Shown here piece after piece: positions 22,325 to 34,640 of a stretch of DNA of 64,000 nucleotides. Each line of letters opens with the position of its first letter. Within the stretch, counting starts at the first letter, position 1. The stretch lies in the NCBI RefSeq assembly GCF_029227915.1, contig NC_079879.1, forward strand, positions 1,240,001 to 1,304,000. Reading direction: 5' to 3'. The DNA comes from Hydractinia symbiolongicarpus. Taxonomy: Eukaryota; Cnidaria; Hydrozoa; Anthoathecata; Hydractiniidae. Below the pieces are notes generated by a model. That model saw only the letters and a program-made list of their open reading frames with translations. It did not search any database and had not been told where the DNA came from. The position numbers and the translations under genes were made by a program.

Positions 22325-24756
22325 GTTTTCAAAAATGTTTTCATTTTTGATAGGACGCTGAATAGAAGAAGTTTAATCGCCGGCAAACGAAAACCCGCGA
22401 TTTCCCGTAAATCCCGGGCCTGGCCCGTATAGTCGAATGTATACAAAGAAAGTACCCAGGGAGTAAACTGATTTCCCGAACGATTCTTTAAATTTTTTTT
22501 CACCACTAAAACACATGAGACTTGTAGTGTACAAAAATATTTTCATTTTTGATGAGACGCTGAATAAAAGAAGTTTAATCGCCGGCAAACGAAAACCCGC
22601 GATTTTCCGTATATTCCGGACTCGGCCCGTATAGTCGAATGTATACAAAGAAAGTACCCAGGGAGTAAACTGATTTCCCGAACGATTCTTTAAATTTTTT
22701 TTAACCACTAAAACGCATGAGACTTTTAGTTTACAAAAATATTTTCATTTTTGATGAGACGCTGAGTAAAAGAAGTTTAATCGCCGGCAAACGAAAACCC
22801 GCGATTTTCCGTATATCACGGACTCGGCCCGTATAGTCAAAAGTATACAAAGAAAGTACCCAGGGAGTAAACGCATTTCCCGAACGATTTTTTAAATTAT
22901 TTTTTCACCACTAAAACGCAAAAGACTTGTAGTTTTCAAAAATGATTTCATTTTTGATGAGACGCTGAATAAAAGGAGTTTAATCTCCAGCAAACGAAAA
23001 CCCGCGATTTCCCGTAGGTCCCGGACCCGGCCTGTATAGTCAAAAGTATACAAAGAAAGTACGCAGGGAGTAAACTCATTTCCCGAACGATTCTTTAAAT
23101 TATTATTTCACCACTAAAACGCATGAGACTTGTAGTTTTCAAAAATGTTTTCATTTTTGATGAGACGCTGAATAAAAGGAGTTTAATCTCCGGCAAACGA
23201 AAACCCGCGATTTCCCGTAGGTCCCGGACCCGACCCGTATAGTCAAAAGTATACAAAGAAAGTACCCAGGGAGTAAACTCATTTCCCGAACGATTTTTTA
23301 AATTATATTTTCACCACTAAGACGCATGAGACTTGTAGTTTATAAAAATGATTTCATTTTTGATGAGACGCTGAATAAAAAGAGTTTAATCGCCGGCAAA
23401 CGAAAACCCGCGATTTCCCGTAAATCCCGGACTCGGCCTGTATAGTCAAAAGTATACAAAGAAAGTACGCAGGGAGTAAACTCATTTCCCGAACGATTCT
23501 TTAAATTATTTCTTCACCAATAAAACGCATGAGACTTGTAGTTTTCAAAAATGTTTTCATTTTTGATAGGACGCTGAATAGAAGAAGTTTAATCGCCGGC
23601 AAACGAAAACCCGCGATTTCCCGTAAATCCCGGGCCTGGCCCGTATAGTCGAATGTATACAAAGAAAGTACCCAGGGAGTAAACTGATTTCCCGAACGAT
23701 TCTTTAAATTTTTTTTCACCACTAAAACACATGAGACTTGTAGTGTACAAAAATATTTTCATTTTTGATGAGACGCTGAATAAAAGAAGTTTAATCGCCG
23801 GCAAACGAAAACCCGCGATTTTCCGTATATTCCGGACTCGGCCCGTATAGTCGAATGTATACAAAGAAAGTACCCAGGGAGTAAACTGATTTCCCGAACG
23901 ATTCTTTAAATTTTTTTTAACCACTAAAACGCATGAGACTTTTAGTTTACAAAAATATTTTCATTTTTGATGAGACGCTGAGTAAAAGAAGTTTAATCGC
24001 CGGCAAACGAAAACCCGCGATTTTCCGTATATCACGGACTCGGCCCGTATAGTCAAAAGTATACAAAGAAAGTACCCAGGGAGTAAACGCATTTCCCGAA
24101 CGATTTTTTAAATTATTTTTTCACCACTAAAACGCAAAAGACTTGTAGTTTTCAAAAATGATTTCATTTTTGATGAGACGCTGAATAAAAGGAGTTTAAT
24201 CTCCAGCAAACGAAAACCCGCGATTTCCCGTAGGTCCCGGACCCGGCCTGTATAGTCAAAAGTATACAAAGAAAGTACGCAGGGAGTAAACTCATTTCCC
24301 GAACGATTCTTTAAATTATTATTTCACCACTAAAACGCATGAGACTTGTAGTTTTCAAAAATGTTTTCATTTTTGATGAGACGCTGAATAAAAGGAGTTT
24401 AATCTCCGGCAAACGAAAACCCGCGATTTCCCGTAGGTCCCGGACCCGACCCGTATAGTCAAAAGTATACAAAGAAAGTACCCAGGGAGTAAACTCATTT
24501 CCCGAACGATTTTTTAAATTATATTTTCACCACTAAGACGCATGAGACTTGTAGTTTATAAAAATGATTTCATTTTTGATGAGACGCTGAATAAAAAGAG
24601 TTTAATCGCCGGCAAACGAAAACCCGCGATTTCCCGTAAATCCCGGACTCGGCCTGTATAGTCAAAAGTATACAAAGAAAGTACGCAGGGAGTAAACTCA
24701 TTTCCCGAACGATTCTTTAAATTATTTCTTCACCAATAAAACGCATGAGACTTGTA
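22325..24756 (+). repeat. 6-mer HOR, 1,216 bp, two near-identical copies
   Basis: Copies 22325-23540 and 23541-24756 have order 1 (with gaatgtatac), 4-like, 8, 6, 7, 10. Both carry ttttgataggacgctg and cactaagacgcatg (gacg at 23321 and 24537). I noticed no difference between the copies by eye, so this is probably among the youngest duplications in the window. Confidence 0.92.
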
Positions 24757-24773
24757 GTTTTCAAAAATGTTTT

Positions 24774-24897
24774 TATTCTTGATAAGACGCTGAAAAAAAA
24801 AGTTTAATCGCGGGCAAACGAAAACCCGAGATTTCCCGAAAATCCGGGGCTTGACCCCTATAGTCAAAAGTACACAAAGAAAGTACCCAGGCAGTAA
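24774..24897 (+). repeat. Divergent type 9 monomer segment, copy 1
   Basis: Differs from all other types by ttcttgataagacg, a run of nine A in place of aataaaagaa, tcgcgggcaaacg instead of tcgccggcaaacg, cccgagattt, and the tail ccggggcttgacccc with caaaagtacac and ccaggcag. Several substitutions cluster in one segment, which suggests an older or imported satellite lineage. Confidence 0.85.
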
Positions 24898-25170
24898 ACT
24901 CATTTCCCGAACAATTTTTTAAATTATTTTATCACCACTAAAACGCATGAGACTTGTAGTTTACAAAGATATTTTCATTTTTGATGAGACGCTGAATAGA
25001 ATAAGTTTAATCGCCGGCAAACGAAAACCCGCGATTTCCCGTAAATCCCGGCCTGGCCCGTATAGTCGAATGCATACAAAGAAAGTACTCAGTCAGTAAA
25101 CTGATTTCCCGAACGATTCTTTAAATTATTTTTTCACCACTAAAACGCATGAGACTTGTAGTTTTCAAAA

Positions 25171-25299
25171 ATGTTTTCATTCTTGATAAGACGCTGAAAA
25201 AAAAAGTTTAATCGCGGGCAAACGAAAACCCGAGATTTCCCGAAAATCCCGGGCTTGGCCCCTATAGTCAAAAGTACACAAAGAAAGTACCCAGGCAGT
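25171..25299 (+). repeat. Divergent type 9 monomer segment, copy 2
   Basis: Same hallmarks as the copy at 24.77 kb, but with the tail cccgggcttggcccc. The upstream T-stretch is ttttcattcttg rather than tttttattcttg. Confidence 0.85.
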
Positions 25300-25741
25300 A
25301 AACTCATTTCCCGAACGATTCTTTAAATTATTATTTCACCACTATAACGCATGAGACTTGTAGTATTCAAAAATGTTTTTATTTTTGATGGGACGCTGAA
25401 TAGAATAAGTTTAATCGCCGGCAAACGAAAACCCGCGATTTCCCGTAAATCCCGGGCCTGGCCCGTATAGTCGAATGCATACAAAGAAAGTACTCAGTCA
25501 GTAAACTGATTTCCCGAACGATTCTTTAATTTATTTTTTCACCACTAAAACACATGAGACTTGTAGTTTTCAAAAATGTTTTCATTTTTGATGGGACGCT
25601 GAATAGAAGAAGTTTAATCGCCGGCAAACGAAAACCCGCGATTTCCCGTAAATCCCGGGCCTGGCCCGTATAGTCGAATGCATACAAAGAAAGTGCTCAG
25701 TCAGTAAACTGATTTCCCGAACGATTATTTAAGGTATTTTT

Positions 25742-25910
25742 CACCACTATAACGCATGAGACTTGTAGTATTCAAAAATGTTTTTATTTTTGATGGGACG
25801 CTGAATAGAATAAGTTTAATCGCCGGCAAACGAAAACCCGCGATTTCCCGAAAATCCCAGGCTTGGCCCCTATAGTCAAAAGTACACAAAGAAAGTACCC
25901 AGGCAGTAAA
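25742..25910 (+). repeat. Chimeric monomer, type 1 left half and type 9 right half
   Basis: The left part carries cactataacgc, tttttatttttgatggg and the normal tcgccggcaaacg and cccgcgattt. From about 25850 it reads cgaaaatcccaggcttgg with caaaagtacac and ccaggcag, which are type 9. The switch lies in the shared gatttcccg, so gene conversion or unequal exchange inside a monomer is the likely origin. Confidence 0.85.
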
Positions 25911-26880
25911 CTCATTTCCCGAACGATTCTTTAAATTATTATTCCACCACTAAAACGCATGAGACTTGTAGTTTTCAAAAATGTTTTCATTTTTGATGGG
26001 ACGCTGAATAGAAGAAGTTTAATTGCCGGCAAACGAAAACCCGCGATTTCCCGTAAATCCCGGGCCTGGCCCGTATAGTCGAATGCATACAAAGAAAGTG
26101 CTCAGTCAGTAAACTGATTTCCCGAACGATTCTTTAAGGTATTTTTTCACCACTATAACGCATGAGACTTGTAGTATTCAAAAATGTTTTTATTTTTGAT
26201 GGGACGCTGAATAGAATAAGTTTAATCGCCGGCAAACGAAAACCCGCGATTTCCCGTAAATCCCGGGCCTGGCCCGTATAGTCGAATGCATACAAAGAAA
26301 GTACTCAGTCAGTAAACTGATTTCCCGAACGATTCTTTAATTTATTTTTTCACCACTAAAACACATGAGACTTGTAGTTTTCAAAAATGTTTTCATTTTT
26401 GATGGGACGCTGAATAGAAGAAGTTTAATCGCCGGCAAACGAAAACCCGCGATTTCCCGTAAATCCCGGGCCTGGCCCGTATAGTCGAATGCATACAAAG
26501 AAAGTGCTCAGTCAGTAAACTGATTTCCCGAACGATTCTTTAAGGTATTTTTCACCACTATAACGCATGAGACTTGTAGTATTCAAAAATGTTTTTATTT
26601 TTGATGGGACGCTGAATAGAATAAGTTTAATCGCCGGCAAACGAAAACCCGCGATTTCCCGTAAATCCCGGGCCTGGCCCGTATAGTCGAATGCATACAA
26701 AGAAAGTACTCAGTCAGTAAACTGATTTCCCGAACGATTCTTTAAATTATTTTTTCACCACTAAAACGCATGAGACTGTTAGTTTACAAAAATGCTTTCA
26801 TTTTTGATGAGACGCTGAATAAAAGAAGTTTAATCGCCGGCAAACGAAAACCCGCGATTTTCCGTATATCATCGACTCGG

Positions 26881-27512
26881 CCCGTATAGTCAAATGTATA
26901 CAAAGAAAGTACCTAGGGAGTAAACTCATTTCCCGAACGATTTTTTAAATTATTTTTTCACCACTAAAACGCATGAGACTTGTAGTTTTCAAAAATGATT
27001 TCATTTTTTATGAGACGCTGAAAAGAAGGAGTTTAATCGCCGGCAAACGAAAATCCGCGATTTCCCGTATAACCCGGACTCGGCCCGTATAGTCGAATGG
27101 ATACAAAGAAAGTACCCAGGGAGTAAACTGATTTCCCGAACGATTCTTTAAATTTTTTTTCACCACTAAAACGCATGAGACTTGTAGTTTACAAAAATAT
27201 TTTCATTTTTGATGAGACGCTGAATAGAATAAGTTTAATCGCCGGCAAACGAAAACCCGCGATTTCCCGTAAATCCCGGGCCTGGCCCGTATAGTCGAAT
27301 GCATACAAAGAAAGTACTCAGTCAGTAAACTGATTTCCCGAACGATTCTTTAAATTATTTTTTCACCACTAAAACGCATGAGACTTGTAGTTTACAAAAA
27401 TATTTTCATTTTTGATGAGACGCTGAATAGAATAAGTTTAATCGCCGGCAAACGAAAACCCGCGATTTTCCGTATATCATCGACTCGGCCCGTATAGTCA
27501 AATGTATACAAA
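26881..27512 (+). repeat. Transition monomers with cctaggg and type 12
   Basis: A type 2 monomer is followed by the rare cctaggg junction at 26912. Next come a type 12 monomer (aatccgcg, tataacccgg, gaatggatac), a type 1 and a type 2. The same succession recurs at 52.45 kb, offset 25,538 bp. Confidence 0.8.
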
Positions 27513-30348
27513 GAAAGTACCCAGGGAGTAAACTCATTTCCCGAAAGATTTTTTAAACTACTTTTTCACCACTAAAACGCATGAGACTTGTAGTTTTCAA
27601 AAATGATTTCATTTTTGATGAGACGCTGAAAAGAAGGAGTTTAATCGCCGGCAAACGAAAACCCGCGATTTCCCGTATATCCTGGACTCGGCCCGTATAG
27701 TTGAATGGATACAAAGAAAGTACCCAGGGAGTAAACTGATTTCCCGAACGATTCTTTAAATTTTTTTTCACCACTAAAACGCATGAGACTTGCAGTTTAC
27801 AAAAATATTTTCATTTTTGATGAGACGCTGAATAGAATAAGTTTAATCGACGGCAAACAAAAACCCGCGATTTCCCGTAAATCCCGGGCCTGGCCCGTAT
27901 AGTCGAATGCATACAAAGAAAGCACTCAGTCAGTAAACTGATTTCCCGAACGATTCTTTAAATTATTTTTTCACCACTAAAACGCATGAGACTTGTAGTT
28001 TGCAAAAATGATTTTATTTTTGATGAGACGCTGAAAAGAAGGAGTTTAATCGCCGGCAAACGAAAATCCGCGATTTCCCGTATAACCCGGACTCGGCCCG
28101 TATAGTCGAATGGATACAAAGAAAGTACTCAGGGAGTAAACTGATTTCCCGAACGATTCTTTAAATTTTTTTTCACCACTAAAACGCATGAGACTTGTAG
28201 TTTACAAAGATATTTTCATTTTTGATGAGACGCTGAATAGAATAAGTTTAATCGCCGGCAAACAAAAACCCGCGATTTCCCGTAAATCCCGGGCCTGGCC
28301 CGTATAGTCGAATGCATACAAAGAAAGTACTCAGTCAGTAAACTGATTTCACGAACGATTCTTTAAATTATTTTTTCACCACTAAAACGCATGAGACTTG
28401 TAGTTTACAAAAATATTTTCATTTTTGATGAGACGCTGAATAGAATAAGTTTAATCGCCGGCAAACGAAAACCCGCGATTTTCCGTATATCATCGACTCG
28501 GCCCGTATAGTCAAATGTATACAAAGAAAGTACCCAGGGAGTAAACTCATTTCCCGAAAGATTTTTTAAACTACTTTTTCACCACTGAAACGCATGAGAC
28601 TTGTAGTTTTCAAAAATGATTTCATTTTTGATGAGACGCTGAAAAGAAGGAGTTTAATCGCCGGCAAACGAAAACCCGCGATTTCCCGTATATCCCGGAC
28701 TCGGCCCGTATAGTCGAATGGATACAAAGAAAGTACCCAGGGAGTAAACTGATTTCCCGAACGATTCCTTAAATTTTTTTTCACCACTAAAACGCATGAG
28801 ACTTGTAGTTTACAAAAATATTTTCATTTTTGATGAGACGCTGAATAGAATAAGTTTAATCGCCGGCAAACGAAAACCCGCGATTTTCCGTATATCATCG
28901 ACTCGGCCCGTATAGTCAAATGTATACAAAGAAAGTACCCAGGGAGTAAACTCATTTCCCGAAAGATTTTTTAAACTACTTTTTCACCACTAAAACGCAT
29001 GAGACTTGTAGTTTTCAAAAATGATTTCATTTTTGATGAGACGCTGAAAAGAAGGAGTTTAATCGCCGGCAAACGAAAACCCGCGATTTCCCGTATATCC
29101 CGGACTCGGCCCGTATAGTCGAATGGATACAAAGAAAGTACCCAGGGAGTAAACTGATTTCCCGAACGATTCTTTAAATTTTTTTTCACCACTAAAACGC
29201 ATGAGACTTGTAGTTTACAAAAATATTTTCATTTTTGATGAGACGCTGAATAGAATAAGTTTAATCGACGGCAAACAAAAACCCGCGATTTCCCGTAAAT
29301 CCCGGGCCTGGCCCGTATAGTCGAATGCATACAAAGAAAGCACTCAGTCAGTAAACTGATTTCCCGAACGATTCTTTAAATTATTTTTTCACCACTAAAA
29401 CGCATGAGACTTGTAGTTTGCAAAAATGATTTTATTTTTGATGAGACGCTGAAAAGAAGGAGTTTAATCGCCGGCAAACGAAAATCCGCGATTTCCCGTA
29501 TAACCCGGACTCGGCCCGTATAGTCGAATGGATACAAAGAAAGTACTCAGGGAGTAAACTGATTTCCCGAACGATTCTTTAAATTTTTTTTCACCACTAA
29601 AACGCATGAGACTTGTAGTTTACAAAGATATTTTCATTTTTGATGAGACGCTGAATAGAATAAGTTTAATCGCCGGCAAACAAAAACCCGCGATTTCCCG
29701 TAAATCCCGGGCCTGGCCCGTATAGTCGAATGCATACAAAGAAAGTACTCAGTCAGTAAACTGATTTCACGAACGATTCTTTAAATTATTTTTTCACCAC
29801 TAAAACGCATGAGACTTGTAGTTTACAAAAATATTTTCATTTTTGATGAGACGCTGAATAGAATAAGTTTAATCGCCGGCAAACGAAAACCCGCGATTTT
29901 CCGTATATCATCGACTCGGCCCGTATAGTCAAATGTATACAAAGAAAGTACCCAGGGAGTAAACTCATTTCCCGAAAGATTTTTTAAACTACTTTTTCAC
30001 CACTGAAACGCATGAGACTTGTAGTTTTCAAAAATGATTTCATTTTTGATGAGACGCTGAAAAGAAGGAGTTTAATCGCCGGCAAACGAAAACCCGCGAT
30101 TTCCCGTATATCCCGGACTCGGCCCGTATAGTCGAATGGATACAAAGAAAGTACCCAGGGAGTAAACTGATTTCCCGAACGATTCCTTAAATTTTTTTTC
30201 ACCACTAAAACGCATGAGACTTGTAGTTTACAAAAATATTTTCATTTTTGATGAGACGCTGAATAGAATAAGTTTAATCGACGGCAAACAAAAACCCGCG
30301 ATTTCCCGTAAATCCCGGGCCTGGCCCGTATAGTCGAATGCATACAAA
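27513..30348 (+). repeat. 7-mer HOR, 1,418 bp, two copies
   Basis: Copies 27513-28930 and 28931-30348 share order 3, 1, 12, 1, 2, 3; the seventh monomer is type 2 in copy 1 and type 1 in copy 2. Local hallmarks are aaactactttttcacc, gaatggatac, gcactcag and agtttgcaaaaatg (28001 and 29419). The type 3 monomers here end in gaatggatac rather than gaatgtatac. Confidence 0.88.
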
Positions 30349-32230
30349 GAAAGCACTCAGTCAGTAAACTGATTTCCCGAACGATTCTTTAAATTATTTT
30401 TTCACCACTAAAACGCATGAGACTTGTAGTTTACAAAAATGTTTTCATTTTTGATGAGACGCTGAATAGAATAAGTTTAATCGCCGGCAAACTAAAACCC
30501 GCAATTTTCCGTATATCATCGACTTGACCCGTATAGTCAAATGTATACAAAGAAAGTACCCAGGGAGTAAACTCATTTCCCGAACGATTTTTTAAATTAT
30601 TTTTTCACCACTAAAATGCATGAGACTTGTAGCTTTCAAAAATGTTTTCATTTTTGATGGGACGCTAAATAGAAGAAGTTTAATCGCCGGCAAACGAAAA
30701 CCCGCGATTTCCCGTAAATCCCGGGCCTGGCCCGTATATTCGAATGCATACAAAGAAAGTGCTCAGTCAGTAAACTGATTTCCCGAACGATTCTTTAAGG
30801 TATTTTTTCACCACTATAACGCATGAGACTTGTAGTATTCAAAAATGTTTTTATTTTTGATGGGACGCTGAATAGAATAAGTTTAATCGCCGGCAAACGA
30901 AAACCCGCGATTTCCCGTAAATCCCGGGCCTGGCCCGTATAGTCGAATGCATACAAAGAAAGTACTCAGTCAGTAAACTGATTTCCCGAACGATTCTTTA
31001 AATTATTTTTTCACCACTAAAACGCATGAGACTTGTAGTTTACAAAAATGTTTTCATTTTTGATGAGACGCTGAATAAAAGAAGTTTAATCGCCGGCAAA
31101 CGAAAACCCGTGATTTTCCGTATATCATCGACTCGGCCCGTATAGTCAAATGTATACAAAGAAAGTACCCAGGGAGTAAACTCATTTCCCGAAAGATTTT
31201 TTAAACTACTTTTTCACCACTGAAACGCATGAGACTTGTAGTTTTCCAAAATGATTTCATTTTTGATGAGACGCTGAAAAGAAGGAGTTTAATCGCCGGC
31301 AAACGAAAACCCGCGATTTCCCGTATATCCCGGACTCGGCCCGTATAGTCGAATGGATACAAAGAAAGTACCCAGGGAGTAAACTGATTTCCCGAACGAT
31401 TCCTTAAATTTTTTTTCACCACTAAAACGCATGAGACTTGTAGTTTACAAAAATATTTTCATTTTTGATGAGACGCTGAATAGAATAAGTTTAATCGACG
31501 GCAAACAAAAACCCGCGATTTCCCGTAAATCCCGGGCCTGGCCCGTATAGTCGAATGCATACAAAGAAAGCACTCAGTCAGTAAACTGATTTCCCGAACG
31601 ATTCTTTAAATTATTTTTTCACCACTAAAACGCATGAGACTTGTAGTTTACAAAAATGTTTTCATTTTTGATGAGACGCTGAATAGAATAAGTTTAATCG
31701 CCGGCAAACTAAAACCCGCGATTTTCCGTATATCATCGACTTGACCCGTATAGTCAAATGTATACAAAGAAAGTACCCAGGGAGTAAACTCATTTCCCGA
31801 ACGATTTTTTAAATTATTTTTTCACCACTAAAATGCATGAGACTTGTAGTTTTCAAAAATGTTTTCATTTTTGATGGGACGCTGAATAGAAGAAGTTTAA
31901 TCGCCTGCAAACGAAAACCCGCGATTTCCCGTAAATCCCGGGCCTGGCCCGTATAGTCGAATGCATACAAAGAAAGTGCTCAGTCAGTAAACTGATTTCC
32001 CGAACGATTCTTTAAGGTATTTTTTCACCACTATAACGCATGAGACTTGTAGTATTCAAAAATGTTTTTATTTTTGATGGGACGCTGAATAGAATAAGTT
32101 TAATCGCCGGCAAACGAAAACCCGCGATTTCCCGTAAATCCCGGGCCTGGCCCGTATAGTCGAATGCATACAAAGAAAGTACTCAGTCAGTAAACTGATT
32201 TCCCGAACGATTCTTTAAATTACTTTTTCA
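29944..32230 (+). repeat. 6-mer HOR, 1,217 bp, about two copies, overlapping the 7-mer
   Basis: Units starting at 29944 and 31161 have order 3, 1, 2 (with gacttgaccc), 1, 1, 2. Rare markers are ttgaccc at 30524 and 31741, caaactaaaacc and cactgaaacgc. Its first monomers belong also to the preceding 7-mer, so the two HORs were produced by successive overlapping duplications. Confidence 0.88.
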
Positions 32231-34640
32231 CCACTAAAACGCATGAGACTTGTAGTTTACAAAAATGTTTTCATTTTTGATGAGACGCTGAATAAAAGAA
32301 GTTTAATCGCCGGCAAACGAAAACCCGCGATTTCCCGTATATCATCGACTCGGCCCGTATAGTCAAATGTATACAAAGAAAGTACCCAGGGAGTAAACTC
32401 ATTTCCCGAACGATTCTTTAAATTATTATTTCACCACTAAAACGCATGAGACTTGTAGTTTTCAAAAATGTTTTCATTTTTGATGGGACGCTGAATAAAA
32501 GAAGTTTAATCGCCGGCAAACGAAAACCCGCGATTTCCCGTAAATCCCGGGCCTGGCCCGTATAGTCGAATGCATACAAAAAAAGTGCTCAGTCAGTAAA
32601 CTGATTTCCCGAACGATTCTTTAAGGTATTTTTTCACCACTATAACGCATGAGACTTGTAGTATTCAAAAATGTTTTTATTTTTGATGGGACGCTGAATA
32701 GAATAAGTTTAATCGCCGGCAAACGAAAAACCGCGATTTCCCGTAAATCCCGGGCCTGGCCCGTATAGTCGAATGCATACAAAGAAAGTACTCAGTCAGT
32801 AAACTGATTTCCCGAACGATTCTTTAAATTATTTTTTCACCACTAAAACGCATGAGACTGGTAGTTTACAAAAATGTTTTCATTTTTGATGAGACGCTGA
32901 ATAAAAGAAGTTTAATCGCCGGCAAACGAAAACCCGCCATTTTCCGTATATCATCGACTCGGCCCGTATAGTCAAATGTATACAAAGAAAGTACCCAGGG
33001 AGTAAACTCATTTCCCGAACGATTTTTTAAATTATTTTTTCACCACTAAAACGCATGAGACTTGTAGTTTTCAAAAACGATTTCATTTTTGATGAGACGC
33101 TGAAAAGAAGGAGTTTAATCGCCGGCAAACGAAAACCCGCGATTTCCCGTATATCCCGGACTCGGCCCGTATAGTCGAATGTATACAAAGAAAGTACCCA
33201 GGGAGTAAACTGATTTCCCGAACGATTCTTTAAATTTTTTTTCACCACTAAAACGCATGAGACTTGTAGTTTACAAAAATATTTTCATTTTTGATGAGAC
33301 GCTGAATAGAATAAGTTTAATCGCCGGCATACGAAAACCCGCGATTTTCCGTAAATCCCGGGCCTGGCCCGTATAGTCAAATGTATACAAAGAAAGTACC
33401 CATGGAGTAAACTCATTTCCCGAACGATTTTTTAAATTATTTTTTCACCACTAAAACGCATGAGACTGGTAGTTTTCAAAAATGATTTCATTTTTGATGA
33501 GACGCTGAAAAGAAGGAGTTTAATCGCCGGCAAACGAATACCCGCGATTTCCCGTATATCCCGGACTCGGCCCGTATAGTCGAATGTATACAAAGAAAGT
33601 ACCCAGGGAGTAAACTGATTACCCGAACGATTCTTTATATTTTTTTTCACCACTAAAACGCATGAGACTTGTAGTTTACAAAATTATTTTCATTTTTGAT
33701 GAGACGCTGAATAGAATAAGTTTAATCGCCGGCAAACGAAAACCCGCGATTTCCCGTAAATCCCGGGCCTGGCCCGTATAGTCGAATGCATACAAAGAAA
33801 GTACTCAGTCAGCAAACTGATTTCCCGAACGATTCTTTAAATTAATTTTTCACCACTAAAACGCAAGAGACTTGTAGTTTACAAAAATGTTTCCATTTTT
33901 GATGAGACGCTGAATAAAAGAAGTTTAATCGCCGGCAAACAAAAACCCGCGATTTTCCGTATATCATCGACTCGGCCCGTATAGTCAAATGTATACAAAG
34001 AAAGTACCCAGGGAGTAAACTCATTTCCCGAACGATTTTTAAAATTATTTTTTCACCACTAAAACGCATGAGACTTGTAGTTTTCCAAAATGATTTCATT
34101 TTTGATGAGACGTTGAATAAAAGGAGTTTAATCGCCGGCAAACGAAAACCCGCGATTTCCCGTATATCCCGGACTCGGCCCGTATAGTCGAATGTATACA
34201 AAGAAAGTACCCAGGGAGTAAACTGATTTCCCGAACGATTCTTTAAATTTTTTTTCACCACTAAAACACATGAGACTTGTAGTGTACAAAAATATTTTCA
34301 TTTTTGATGAGACGCTGAATAAAAGAAGTTTAATCGCCGGCAAACGAAAACCCGCGATTTCCCGTATATTCCGAACTCAGCCCGTATAGTCGAATGTATA
34401 CAAAGAAAGTACCCAGGGAGTAAACTGATTTCCCGAACGATTCTTTAAATTTTTTTTCACAACTAAAACGCATGAGACTTGTAGTTTACAAAAATATTTT
34501 CATTTTTGATGAGACGCTGAATAAAAGAAGTTTAATCGCCGGCAAACGAAAACCCGCGATTTCCCGTAAATCCCGGGCCTGGCCCGTATAGTCAAATGTA
34601 TACAAAGAAAGTACCCAGGGAGTAAACTCATTTCCCGAAC
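32231..34640 (+). repeat. Return of the early-window block
   Basis: Order 2, 1, 1, 2, 3, 11, 3, 1, 2, 3, 4, 11 follows the 10.5-12.5 kb region closely. Shared rare features include tcaaaaacgatttc (10992 and 33078 at the C) and cccatggag, at a constant offset of 22,086 bp for several monomers. The 15-bp deletion marker is absent here. Confidence 0.85.

Larger units (their letters stand above)
24757..26880 (+). repeat. Mixed block of divergent type 9 and type 1 monomers
   Basis: About ten monomers. Type 9 copies alternate with type 1 monomers of both the actcag and gctcag forms, several carrying taaggtattttt and cactataacgc. The block begins exactly where the preceding 6-mer would start a third copy, so the left junction is a clean switch within gtagttttc. 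Confidence 0.8.

Noticed and set aside
22373-22708. 111-codon minus-strand open frame, repeated at 23589, 42235 and 47909
   Set aside because: Two monomers read through in register because 203 + 202 is divisible by three. Recurrence follows HOR duplication. No evidence for a protein.
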